From Shewanella sp. (GTDB lineage: Bacteria; Pseudomonadota; Gammaproteobacteria; Enterobacterales; Shewanellaceae): 5,425 nt of DNA. A program made the position numbers and the translations under genes. Positions 1-5,425 of the stretch are shown piece by piece. The notes under the pieces were generated by a model. The model was not told where the DNA came from and searched no databases. It was given only the letters and a program-made list of their open reading frames with translations. Position 1 is the stretch's first letter. Each line of letters begins with the position of its first letter. The DNA is taken from assembly GCA_004195335.1 (NCBI GenBank), contig SDWK01000842.1, forward strand, positions 1 through 5,425, written 5' to 3'.

Positions 1-135
1 GGCCTGTGCCAGGTCAAGATACCCTGCGAGGCTCAAGTGCCACCGGCATTACTCTAAAAACCTTAAGTCAGGCTCTGTCAATCATTCTTATAAAGCACCC
101 TTCACAACACAAGAAAGCCCCAGCCTGTTTATACG

Positions 136-162
136 CAAGCCGGTCCATATAGGTGTTGAAAA
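136..162. repeat. Left terminal inverted repeat of the MITE-like element
   Basis: Begins CAAGCCGGTCC and ends AGGTGTTGAAAA. It matches the reverse complement of 254-280 at 23 of 27 positions, with mismatches near the outer end and in the middle. It starts immediately after the left TGTTTATACG copy. Confidence 0.7.
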
Positions 163-210
163 CCAGCATCGGCAATGATTCCACAGGCTTGTCAGACTTA
201 AGCTCAAACG

Positions 211-257
211 AGAAAAATCCCGCAATCTCTATAACTTGCGGGATTTTTCTATTTTTT
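211..257. terminator. Bidirectional intrinsic terminator inside the element
   Basis: A perfect 15-base-pair stem pairs 211-225 (AGAAAAATCCCGCAA) with 236-250 (TTGCGGGATTTTTCT) around a 10-base loop. A GC-rich core sits on an A/T base. On the plus strand the stem ends in TTTTTCT followed by ATTTTTT. On the minus strand the 211-218 side also reads as a U-rich tail. It should therefore stop transcripts from both sides. No gene in the window ends at it, so it is probably cargo of the inserted element, or it terminates a gene lying left of the window. Confidence 0.8.
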
Positions 258-280
258 CAACACCTTTGTGAACCGGCTAG
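254..280. repeat. Right terminal inverted repeat of the MITE-like element
   Basis: Begins TTTTCAACACCT and ends ACCGGCTAG, the imperfect inverse of 136-162. It is followed at once by the second copy of the 10-base direct repeat at 281-290. Confidence 0.7.
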
Positions 281-391
281 TGTTTATACGGGCCGGGGCG
301 TTCCTATAAGTTGTACTATATTGCAAAACACCACTTCACCTTAGGATTTAAAACACACTCATCATCAGGAGATCAGTATCAAAACTCCTAA

Positions 392-541
392 TTAGCAGAC
401 ACCTCTGATGCAGACGATACCACCTTCGTTAGTATCCGGATTTGTTGAGCCGTTACCCATGGCCAACCTTTGAGTCAAAGTTGGCCATGATCCATTCTCT
501 GATTTGTAAGAAATACAGAACCACAACTTGGTAACCAGCAT
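392..541 (-). CDS. Doubtful short ORF or gene remnant, 49 aa
   Basis: Read on the minus strand from an ATG at 541-539 to a TAA at 394-392, this gives 49 residues beginning MLVTKLWFCISYKSENGSW and ending GGIVCIRGVC. The frame is open up to a TAA at 568-566. The composition is plausible for protein, and the stretch around SYKSENGSWPTL loosely recalls repeats of beta-propeller proteins, but this likeness is from memory and weak. No convincing ribosome site precedes the ATG, and an open run of this length is expected by chance. The hairpin at 458-489 lies inside it. I give it only as a possible tail of a decayed gene. Confidence 0.12.
   Translation of the reverse strand: MLVTKLWFCISYKSENGSWPTLTQRLAMGNGSTNPDTNEGGIVCIRGVC
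458..489. repeat. Long bulged hairpin or palindrome
   Basis: CATGGCCAA (458-466) pairs with TTGGCCATG (481-489). Inside it, after one bulged C, CTTTG (468-472) pairs with CAAAG (476-480) around a 3-base loop. The result is about 14 base pairs with a single bulge. No run of T follows on either strand, so it is not an intrinsic terminator. It could be a protein-binding palindrome, a REP-type extragenic palindrome or an RNA structure; nothing here decides which. Confidence 0.5.
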
Positions 542-586
542 TCCGATTAATCCAGAATGTGGTTTTTATTGACCTAACTAAGGGAT

Positions 587-615
587 TCAGGTAGTTTCAA
601 ACTTACTAATATAAT
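587..615 (+). promoter_or_regulatory. Possible promoter with TATAAT box
   Basis: A perfect -10 consensus TATAAT lies at 610-615 in AT-rich DNA. The matching -35 position, about 17 bases upstream, is poor (TTCAGG or TCAGGT), and there is no extended -10 TG. The start site would fall near 622, giving a transcript that ends at the terminator of 667-705. A TTGACC at 569-574 is too far away to serve this box. Confidence 0.3.
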
Positions 616-621
616 TGTGTT

Positions 622-705
622 TTCTACGAGATGATGCTTTTCGTGAGGGGCTTACAAAAGTTTATGAAACCGCATGTTCTGTACTAGCAGAAATGCGGTT
701 TTTTT
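622..705 (+). ncRNA. Candidate small RNA, about 84 nt
   Basis: The interval between the TATAAT box and the intrinsic terminator at 667-705 would give an RNA of roughly 84 bases. Its 5' half can form a weak hairpin (CTACGA with TCGTGAG and a bulge) and its 3' half is the terminator stem and U-tail, a layout common in bacterial small RNAs. It holds no ORF worth calling. It could equally be the 3' end of a longer transcript from the left. I recognise no known RNA family. Confidence 0.25.
667..705 (+). terminator. Intrinsic terminator upstream of the operon
   Basis: AAACCGCAT (667-675) pairs with ATGCGGTTT (693-701), and after one bulged G, TTCTG (677-681) pairs with CAGAA (688-692) around the loop TACTAG. 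The stem runs into seven T residues (699-705). This should end plus-strand transcription before the operon, so the operon needs its own promoter within 706-864. The reverse orientation lacks a long U tail, so it acts mainly in one direction. Confidence 0.85.
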
Positions 706-766
706 GTGTTTTTGGAATCACAGCTTTGCTGTTTATGCACCGGAGCACGCGAAACAAAAAACTTCG

Positions 767-807
767 GTGTGACCTATTTTGACACACAGCCCATGTACTA
801 TTTTTTT
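767..807 (+). promoter_or_regulatory. Probable operon promoter region with overlapping dyad
   Basis: A perfect -35 box TTGACA lies at 779-784. The -10 is poor: TTTTTT at normal spacing (802-807), or TATTTT at 799-804 with a short 14-base spacer. A 7-base inverted repeat, GTGTGAC (767-773) and GACACAC (781-787), matches at 6 of 7 positions around a 7-base centre and overlaps the -35 box, which is where a repressor or activator site might lie. GATATT also occurs twice at 13-base spacing (819-824 and 832-837). This is the only stretch between the terminator at 705 and the first gene, so a promoter must be here if the operon is transcribed independently, but its exact position is uncertain. Confidence 0.35.
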
Positions 808-853
808 GCATTACATCAGATATTACTGAACGATATTTACTCTTAAATTGTTT

Positions 854-860
854 AGGGGGA
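854..860 (+). promoter_or_regulatory. Ribosome binding site setting the TTG start
   Basis: AGGGGGA lies 4 bases before a TTG at 865-867. An in-frame TAG at 853-855 closes the frame just upstream, so no earlier start is possible. Methionine codons appear only far downstream, inside conserved sequence. This fixes TTG as the start. Confidence 0.75.
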
Positions 861-864
861 CAGT

Positions 865-3576
865 TTGAAAATTACTTTCGGCCTTGATCTTGATGGCTAT
901 ATTTCACCAAAACCAACCAATGTTGCAGGAGAAGTGGTTGTTGGTCCATGTGGCTTGCTTCAACTTCTGGAAACACAGCTTGGGTTGAGCGGTAAGTTGG
1001 TTGGTGACTCCGAACGTATTCTCGAATATTTACGTTGTCTGAAGATTTCAGACAACGGCCAGCGTTTTTACAGTCGATCGCTGCAAGTCGATGAGTTGGC
1101 TGTTGCTAGAACTTTGTTGAGTTGGCGTGATACTTGGATTGAGGCTGGTTGGGACGGCACTGCGGCCGAGGGTGACAGTCGTAAACTCTTCGATATTGCA
1201 AGCGTAGAAGAAGTTGCTGTTAAAGAACTACCAGCAGGCAGGGTAGACAGGTTAAGGGCAGTCCTCAATTCCTTGAAGGTCCGTAACCCCTTACAGCTCA
1301 CTTTCCTGTTAGTTGACCCGCTGGCCGATTTTAGTTCGGTTTGGCAGGAAATTCTTTCCTGTTTTGAGTCCTTAGAGATTCCTGCCCATAGTTCGACAGT
1401 CAATGCTCCAGAGGGGACAGACCTGGCCGCTATCCAGGCCGCGCTTATCAACAACACCCCTGTGACTCTTAAGGGCGACGGTACTCTCTTACAGTTATCC
1501 GCTCATAGTGAATCCCTTCTGGCTAAAGGCCTCTCGCAAATCATTCGCAACAGATATTCCGGGAATTCCTGGTTTAAAGACAATCTACAGTCCGTTTTGA
1601 TTGACGGGGGGGAGGCTGAAGTCTTGGATCAGGCTTTTGCAGGTAATGGCCTTCCGCGTATGGGGTTATCTTCACCTTCCAGTTGGAGACCACCTCTTCA
1701 GATTCTTCCATTAGCTCTAAGTCTTTACTGGTCACCGCTTGACCCTCATCGCTTGTTGGAATTTCTTACACACCCTGTATCACCGTTGCCAGCCCGGTTA
1801 CGCTTTAAGTTGGCCGCAGTTGTCGCCGAATATCCTGGTATAGGTGGAGAAAACTGGAATGAGGTTATAGCGACCCTGAAGCAGAAGGTTGTTGAAGATG
1901 CTGACGGTGATGCATCGGCAGCAAATTTTATCGATGATTTCATCGCTGAATGGATAAATGTAGATCGGTTCTCACCCGATCAGGGCGCACCTGTTGACCT
2001 GCTGGCAGATTGTTGTACTCGGGTGGCGGGGTGGGCTTTAAGGCAGGCGACAAGACCAACGCTAGAAGCCCCTTTGCAGGGCTTGTTTTTCGCGGCCCAG
2101 GCGCAGGCGAGCCAGGCTGCCAAGTTGATCGAATCGATCAAGGATGGTGGCATGGAGTTTCTTCCTCGCTTGCAGCTTGAGCGTCTGCTTGATCAGATAA
2201 CCTCTGCTGGAACTCCCATTCCACATATACAAGCGGAATGTGGGCATGTGCCTTATCTTGGTCGAGCAGAAGCAGCGATTGAGATAGCAGAGCGTATTGT
2301 CTGGTGGAATTTTTCTGAGACAGGTCTCCCTAACCGTTGGCCATGGAGCCTCTCTGAGATTAAACAGCTTCATAGTCACGGGGCAAAACTTGCTTCGGTT
2401 GATGGCATGTTAAAGAGCCTCTCCCGCCGGTGGGAGCGTCCGATACTCAATGCAAGCCAGCAAGTGATTTTGGTTCTGCCAAAGGTCAAAGGCAATGACG
2501 CTGTCCGTCATCATCCACTCTGGGACAGAATATCTGCCATCACTCGTAATAATGTTCCTGTCCTTGATCTTGGCGAATCGCTAGATGCATCATCTTCTAC
2601 CGCACAAGTCCCTCTTACGCTTGATCAAATAAATCCTTGCGGGCTTCCACAACCAGTAAGATGGTGGCAAATCACCGATACGATTCTCTTGAGTCGCCGC
2701 GAACGGGAGTCCTATTCTAGCTTGCAAGGTTTTATTTTTAGTCCCTATCAATGGGTATTGAACTACAAGGCGTCCCTCAGGTCTGGAACACTGGTCGACA
2801 TTCAGGATGGAAATCGGCAAAAAGGAACCCTGCTTCACAGGCTCTTTGAGAATCTTTTCAACGATAAAGATATCAATTGGTCCAGTGCGCAAGAAAAGAG
2901 CATCACTCAGTGGGTGCAAAAGGAGCTTGATCTCTTGTTACAGCAGGAGGGGGCCAATTTCCTGCTGCTGGGAAAATCGGCAGAGCGGGAAGAACTCTAT
3001 GAAACTTCGAAACGAGCGATCTGGAAACTTTTGACGCAGTTACGTGCTGCCAAAGTTACGCATGTTCAAACCGAAAAAAAGGTTATGGGGAACTTTGAGG
3101 GGGGGGAGCTGACAGGTTCAGTTGATCTGCTGGTCACCGCCGAAGATGGTAAGGACGCAGTTATTGACCTCAAGTGGGGCGGAGGGAATTATCGCGCCAA
3201 AGAACTTGAGCAGAATATGCACCTCCAGCTTGCAACCTATGCGTTCATGCGCAAACAACGCAACACTTGGCCAGCCCAGGCATTTTTCATTCTCAGTGAA
3301 GGTCGTTTTTTGTCACAAAACAACGATTTTTTCCCTAAAGCAGAAGTCTGTATTCCAGGAGAAGATGGGGCTGATGTCGCGACTTTGTGGTTGGCTTTTG
3401 AAAAGACCTGGAAGTGGCGGCGCCAACAACTGGATGATGGACTTATCGAGATAACGGTAACGGGTACAGAGTCTGATGATATTTCCACGGCTCCTGTTGA
3501 TGGGTTGAAAATTGAAGAATGTAATGATCGTTTCAATGACTTTGCGACCTTGACCGGTTGGACGGAGGGGCTATGA
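865..3576 (+). CDS. AddB-like protein with C-terminal PD-(D/E)XK nuclease
   Basis: The product is a cytoplasmic DNA-processing protein of 903 residues, likely the scaffold and nuclease partner of the helicase encoded next. The C-terminal domain has the RecB-type nuclease signature in order: GTLLHRLFE (H658, E662), GSVDLL (D754), VIDLKWG (D768, K770) and QLATY (Q788, Y792). All expected catalytic positions are filled, so cutting activity is likely. Residues 1-600 resemble the inactivated helicase body of AddB and RecC types. There is no Walker A motif at the N-terminus (VVVGPCGLLQLLE instead), and a 2A-like stretch falls near 260-305 (GLPRMGLSSPSSW, then LLEFLTHP). The Fe-S cluster of classic AddB seems absent: the usual CP(F/Y) position reads SPY (S626), and no C-x2-C-x(n)-C group follows Y792. 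It is shorter than typical AddB (about 1,000 to 1,170 residues). The start is TTG with a good ribosome site, and the stop overlaps the next start (ATGA). Homopolymers G7 (1606-1612), A7 (3074-3080) and G8 (3099-3106) lie inside. Nuclease class is confident; the AddB-like role is inferred from motifs and context. Confidence 0.92.
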   Translation: MKITFGLDLDGYISPKPTNVAGEVVVGPCGLLQLLETQLGLSGKLVGDSERILEYLRCLKISDNGQRFYSRSLQVDELAVARTLLSWRDTWIEAGWDGTAAEGDSRKLFDIASVEEVAVKELPAGRVDRLRAVLNSLKVRNPLQLTFLLVDPLADFSSVWQEILSCFESLEIPAHSSTVNAPEGTDLAAIQAALINNTPVTLKGDGTLLQLSAHSESLLAKGLSQIIRNRYSGNSWFKDNLQSVLIDGGEAEVLDQAFAGNGLPRMGLSSPSSWRPPLQILPLALSLYWSPLDPHRLLEFLTHPVSPLPARLRFKLAAVVAEYPGIGGENWNEVIATLKQKVVEDADGDASAANFIDDFIAEWINVDRFSPDQGAPVDLLADCCTRVAGWALRQATRPTLEAPLQGLFFAAQAQASQAAKLIESIKDGGMEFLPRLQLERLLDQITSAGTPIPHIQAECGHVPYLGRAEAAIEIAERIVWWNFSETGLPNRWPWSLSEIKQLHSHGAKLASVDGMLKSLSRRWERPILNASQQVILVLPKVKGNDAVRHHPLWDRISAITRNNVPVLDLGESLDASSSTAQVPLTLDQINPCGLPQPVRWWQITDTILLSRRERESYSSLQGFIFSPYQWVLNYKASLRSGTLVDIQDGNRQKGTLLHRLFENLFNDKDINWSSAQEKSITQWVQKELDLLLQQEGANFLLLGKSAEREELYETSKRAIWKLLTQLRAAKVTHVQTEKKVMGNFEGGELTGSVDLLVTAEDGKDAVIDLKWGGGNYRAKELEQNMHLQLATYAFMRKQRNTWPAQAFFILSEGRFLSQNNDFFPKAEVCIPGEDGADVATLWLAFEKTWKWRRQQLDDGLIEITVTGTESDDISTAPVDGLKIEECNDRFNDFATLTGWTEGL
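3564..3576 (+). promoter_or_regulatory. Ribosome site and ATGA stop-start overlap
   Basis: GGAGGGG (3564-3570) lies just before the ATG at 3573-3575, and the TGA of the nuclease gene occupies 3574-3576. The four-base overlap implies translational coupling, so the two subunits should be made in related amounts and loss of translation in the first gene would reduce the second. Confidence 0.8.
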
Positions 3577-5425
3577 ACAGCGATATTTTATTTATCAGTG
3601 CAGGCGCCGGGAGCGGTAAGACCTTTCGGATTACAGAATATCTGCATGAGCAGCTCTCCCTCAACCTGGCTCGTCCTGAAGCAGTTATTGCTACAACTTT
3701 TACTAAAAAAGCAGCATCTGAACTTATCGAGCGTGTTCGAGGGAAATTGACTGAAGGTGGGAGACATGACCTCTCAGATAGCATTGGTCAGGCTCTTATC
3801 GGTACAGTGAATAGCGTTTGTGGAAAAATTCTGAGCCGCTATGCATTTGAAGCCGGGCTTTCGCCTGATCTGGAAGTATTGGATGAAAATGCCAGAGTTC
3901 TCCTCTTTTCCCAAGCTCTAGAGCAAGCGATTGAGTTGCAAGATATTCGCAGGATGAATGCTTTGGCGAATCGCTTGGGGCAGGAGGACTGGAAGGGAGA
4001 AGTAAGGAGGGTGGTTGATCTGGCCCGGTCAAACAATCTCAGCTCAGCAGAGTTGCTCGATCAAGCTCAAAGCAGCAGTGCTGAACTTCTCGATTTCTTC
4101 CCCAGTATTTCAAAGCTTGATTTGAATAAGGCACTAGCGAAGAGCCTTAAGCAAGCCGTTCTTGATATTGAAGCGAATGATGACTTGACGAAAGGCACCA
4201 GGACTTACCTTGGGTTTTTAAAGAAAGTTCAGTCTAAACATGCTCTGAGTAATATCCCTTGGGATGTATGGGTCAAACTGAGTAAGGACAAGCCGACCAA
4301 GGGCAGTATGGATGTGTCACAGTCTCTACGAGACGTGGCACTTCAGTATGACAGCCATCCTCAACTCCATCAGGATATCAAAACCTGGATAGAGTCTGTC
4401 TTTACTCTTGCTAGCAAAACTCTTGAAACGTTCCAGAAGTTCAAAGCTCAACGTGGGATGATGGATTTTGTTGACCAGGAACAGCAGGTCTATGAGCTTT
4501 TACAGTATGCAGAGGTTGCTGATGCTATCTCTGAAGAGCTTGATTTGTTGTTGGTCGATGAGTTTCAGGATACGAGTCCGATTCAACTTGCGATATTTCT
4601 GAAATTGGCTCAACTGGCCAAAAAAACTGTATGGGTTGGTGATATTAAGCAGGCCATTTACGGATTTCGAGGCTGCGATCCAGAACTGATGAACGCCGTA
4701 GTTAAAGGCGTCGATACTGCTGGCGGACAGGTTGAGATCCTTCCATTTTCCTGGCGCTCACGACCGCAATTGGTAAATCTGGTAAATGCCCTGTTTGTAC
4801 CGGCTTTTTCTGAGATTCTTCAAAAAGAACAGATCGAGTTATCACCAAAGCGAGAAGAGAAATCAGAACAAACTGCCCTTGAATTCTGGAATCTTGAAGG
4901 GAGCAAACAGGAAGATAGAGCCAAGGCTCTTGCTGAAGGCATCGTGGAGCTGTTTGCTGAGGATCGTCAGGTTGTCGATAAAAAATCAGGAGAGCTGCGC
5001 TCACTTCGATTCAGTGACGTTGCAGTTCTTAGCCGGATGAACTCTAAGGCGGCGGACTATGCGAAAGCAATTGCCGGACGAGGTATTCCCGTCAGTCTAA
5101 GTCAATCAGGCTTACTGAAGACACCAGAAGTGAAATTGGCTCTTGCGTGTTTGAGGCGCATACTAGACCCAAAAGATACCCTTGCCAGTGCTGAAATCCT
5201 TACGTTGCATGGATCAGAAGGCCCTGAGTGTTGGCTTCAGGATCGACTTGAGTACCTTGCCGCCGGAAAGCTTTCCTCTAATTGGAGGCTAGAAGGCGAA
5301 AACCTTCATCCTGTTTTGGCCAATTTGGAGCTTGTTCGCACCGTATTGCCCCTTCTGAGTCCATCTGAAGCAATTGAAAAAGCTATTTCTGCTGGAGAAG
5401 TCGAGCGTGCTGCCCGCACCTGGGG
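3573..5425 (+). CDS. UvrD/RecB/AddA-type superfamily 1 DNA helicase, partial (5' part)
   Basis: An ATP-dependent DNA translocase or helicase, likely the motor subunit working with the upstream nuclease. 617 codons are visible and the frame is still open at the edge, so the C-terminus is missing. Motifs in order: Walker A SAGAGSGKT (residues 9-17), motif Ia ATTFTKKAASEL (40-51), a Ic-like TVNSVCG (78-84) where the family usually has T-x-HSF, then AGLSPDLEVLDE as in AddA-type proteins. Next come a long 1B-type insert (about 110-295), MDFVDQ (297-302), Walker B LLLVDEFQDT (325-334), motif III VWVGDIKQAIYGFRG (353-367) and motif IV LPFSWRSRP (390-398). A 2A region has VAVLSR (483-488) and GIPVSLSQSGLL (504 on). 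Motifs V and VI and any C-terminal nuclease domain lie beyond the window, so AddA (with nuclease) and a nuclease-free helicase cannot be told apart. The Walker A sits 9 residues from the start, as is usual in this family, supporting ATG at 3573. Superfamily is certain; the AddA-like role is inferred. Confidence 0.95.
   Translation, partial: MNSDILFISAGAGSGKTFRITEYLHEQLSLNLARPEAVIATTFTKKAASELIERVRGKLTEGGRHDLSDSIGQALIGTVNSVCGKILSRYAFEAGLSPDLEVLDENARVLLFSQALEQAIELQDIRRMNALANRLGQEDWKGEVRRVVDLARSNNLSSAELLDQAQSSSAELLDFFPSISKLDLNKALAKSLKQAVLDIEANDDLTKGTRTYLGFLKKVQSKHALSNIPWDVWVKLSKDKPTKGSMDVSQSLRDVALQYDSHPQLHQDIKTWIESVFTLASKTLETFQKFKAQRGMMDFVDQEQQVYELLQYAEVADAISEELDLLLVDEFQDTSPIQLAIFLKLAQLAKKTVWVGDIKQAIYGFRGCDPELMNAVVKGVDTAGGQVEILPFSWRSRPQLVNLVNALFVPAFSEILQKEQIELSPKREEKSEQTALEFWNLEGSKQEDRAKALAEGIVELFAEDRQVVDKKSGELRSLRFSDVAVLSRMNSKAADYAKAIAGRGIPVSLSQSGLLKTPEVKLALACLRRILDPKDTLASAEILTLHGSEGPECWLQDRLEYLAAGKLSSNWRLEGENLHPVLANLELVRTVLPLLSPSEAIEKAISAGEVERAARTW

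Larger units (their letters stand above)
126..290. mobile_element. MITE-like insertion with 10-bp target duplication
   Basis: An element of 145 bases (136-280) is bounded by imperfect inverted ends. The left end 136-162 and the right end 254-280 agree at 23 of 27 positions when one is reverse-complemented, with the inner 11 to 12 bases (AGGTGTTGAAAA) perfect. Directly outside both ends is the same 10-base word, TGTTTATACG, at 126-135 and 281-290. Inverted ends abutted by an exact direct repeat are the signature of a transposed non-autonomous element. There is no transposase inside, so it would have to be mobilised in trans. Duplications of 9 to 12 bases are known for IS4-type and IS1-type elements, among others, but I do not recognise these ends and assign no family. 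The only other content is a strong terminator hairpin. The repeats are seen directly; transposition is inferred. Confidence 0.7.
291..609. other. Stretch without a convincing gene
   Basis: Apart from the hairpin at 458-489 and the doubtful minus-strand frame at 392-541, I see no supported gene, tRNA, repeat array or attachment site here. Frames on both strands are short and lack ribosome sites. The stretch may hold eroded remains of older genes between the inserted element and the operon. Confidence 0.5.

Noticed and set aside
76..81. Minus-strand TTGACA as a possible promoter
   Set aside because: The -10 at proper spacing is poor, and the only frame that follows is an 11-codon one with no ribosome site.
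153..344. Plus-strand open frame of 63 codons
   Set aside because: It starts inside the left inverted repeat, runs across the terminator hairpin and the inverted ends, and has no ribosome site. It is a chance frame through the inserted element.
1..864. CRISPR array, tRNA, retron RNA or attachment site
   Set aside because: There is no regularly spaced repeat set, no cloverleaf or T-loop word, no reverse transcriptase gene, and no direct repeat beyond the 10-base duplication around the inserted element.
1068..1457. Minus-strand open frame of 129 codons
   Set aside because: It lies wholly inside the nuclease gene on the opposite strand, has no ribosome site and gives low-complexity Ser/Thr/Ala-rich sequence typical of a shadow frame.
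1606..1612. G7 tract as a second phase-variable site
   Set aside because: It is shorter than the tract at 3099-3106 and seven G residues can arise from ordinary Asp-Gly-Gly-Glu codons, so it adds little alone.
2062..2379. Minus-strand open frame of 105 codons
   Set aside because: It is antisense to the conserved middle of the AddB-like gene, with no motif of its own.
4786..5040. Plus-strand open frame of 84 codons
   Set aside because: It is out of frame within the helicase gene, between motif IV and the 2A region, and is a shadow.

Overview
The window looks like bacterial chromosomal or island DNA of moderate GC content, judged by eye. It has Shine-Dalgarno-type ribosome sites, intrinsic terminators and a tightly coupled two-gene operon. 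Nothing in it fixes a genus.

Positions 1-864 contain no convincing protein gene. At 126-290 there is a small mobile-element-like insertion. Two 27-base inverted ends (136-162 and 254-280, 23 of 27 matching) are directly abutted by an exact 10-base direct repeat, and a perfect 15-base-pair terminator hairpin sits near its centre. Further right are a long bulged hairpin (458-489), a weak minus-strand short frame (392-541), a candidate short transcript with a TATAAT box at 610-615 and a good intrinsic terminator ending at 705, and then the probable promoter and leader of the operon (706-864).

Positions 865-5425 hold two plus-strand genes that overlap by the four bases ATGA. The first (865-3576, TTG start, 903 residues) is an AddB-like protein. 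It combines a helicase-like body that lacks a Walker A motif with a C-terminal RecB-type PD-(D/E)XK nuclease whose motifs all look intact. The second (from 3573, running off the right edge after 617 codons) is a superfamily 1 helicase of the UvrD/RecB/AddA type with clear motifs I, Ia, II, III and IV.

The pair is best read as a two-subunit DNA end-processing helicase-nuclease of the AddAB type. The downstream subunit would be the motor and the upstream subunit the scaffold and nuclease. The upstream subunit differs from classic AddB: it is shorter, and the Fe-S cysteine positions I can recognise are not filled. Whether the pair is the host's main recombination nuclease or an accessory (for example anti-phage) module cannot be decided from this window. 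The compact AddB-like subunit and the mobile-element-like neighbour make the accessory reading worth testing.
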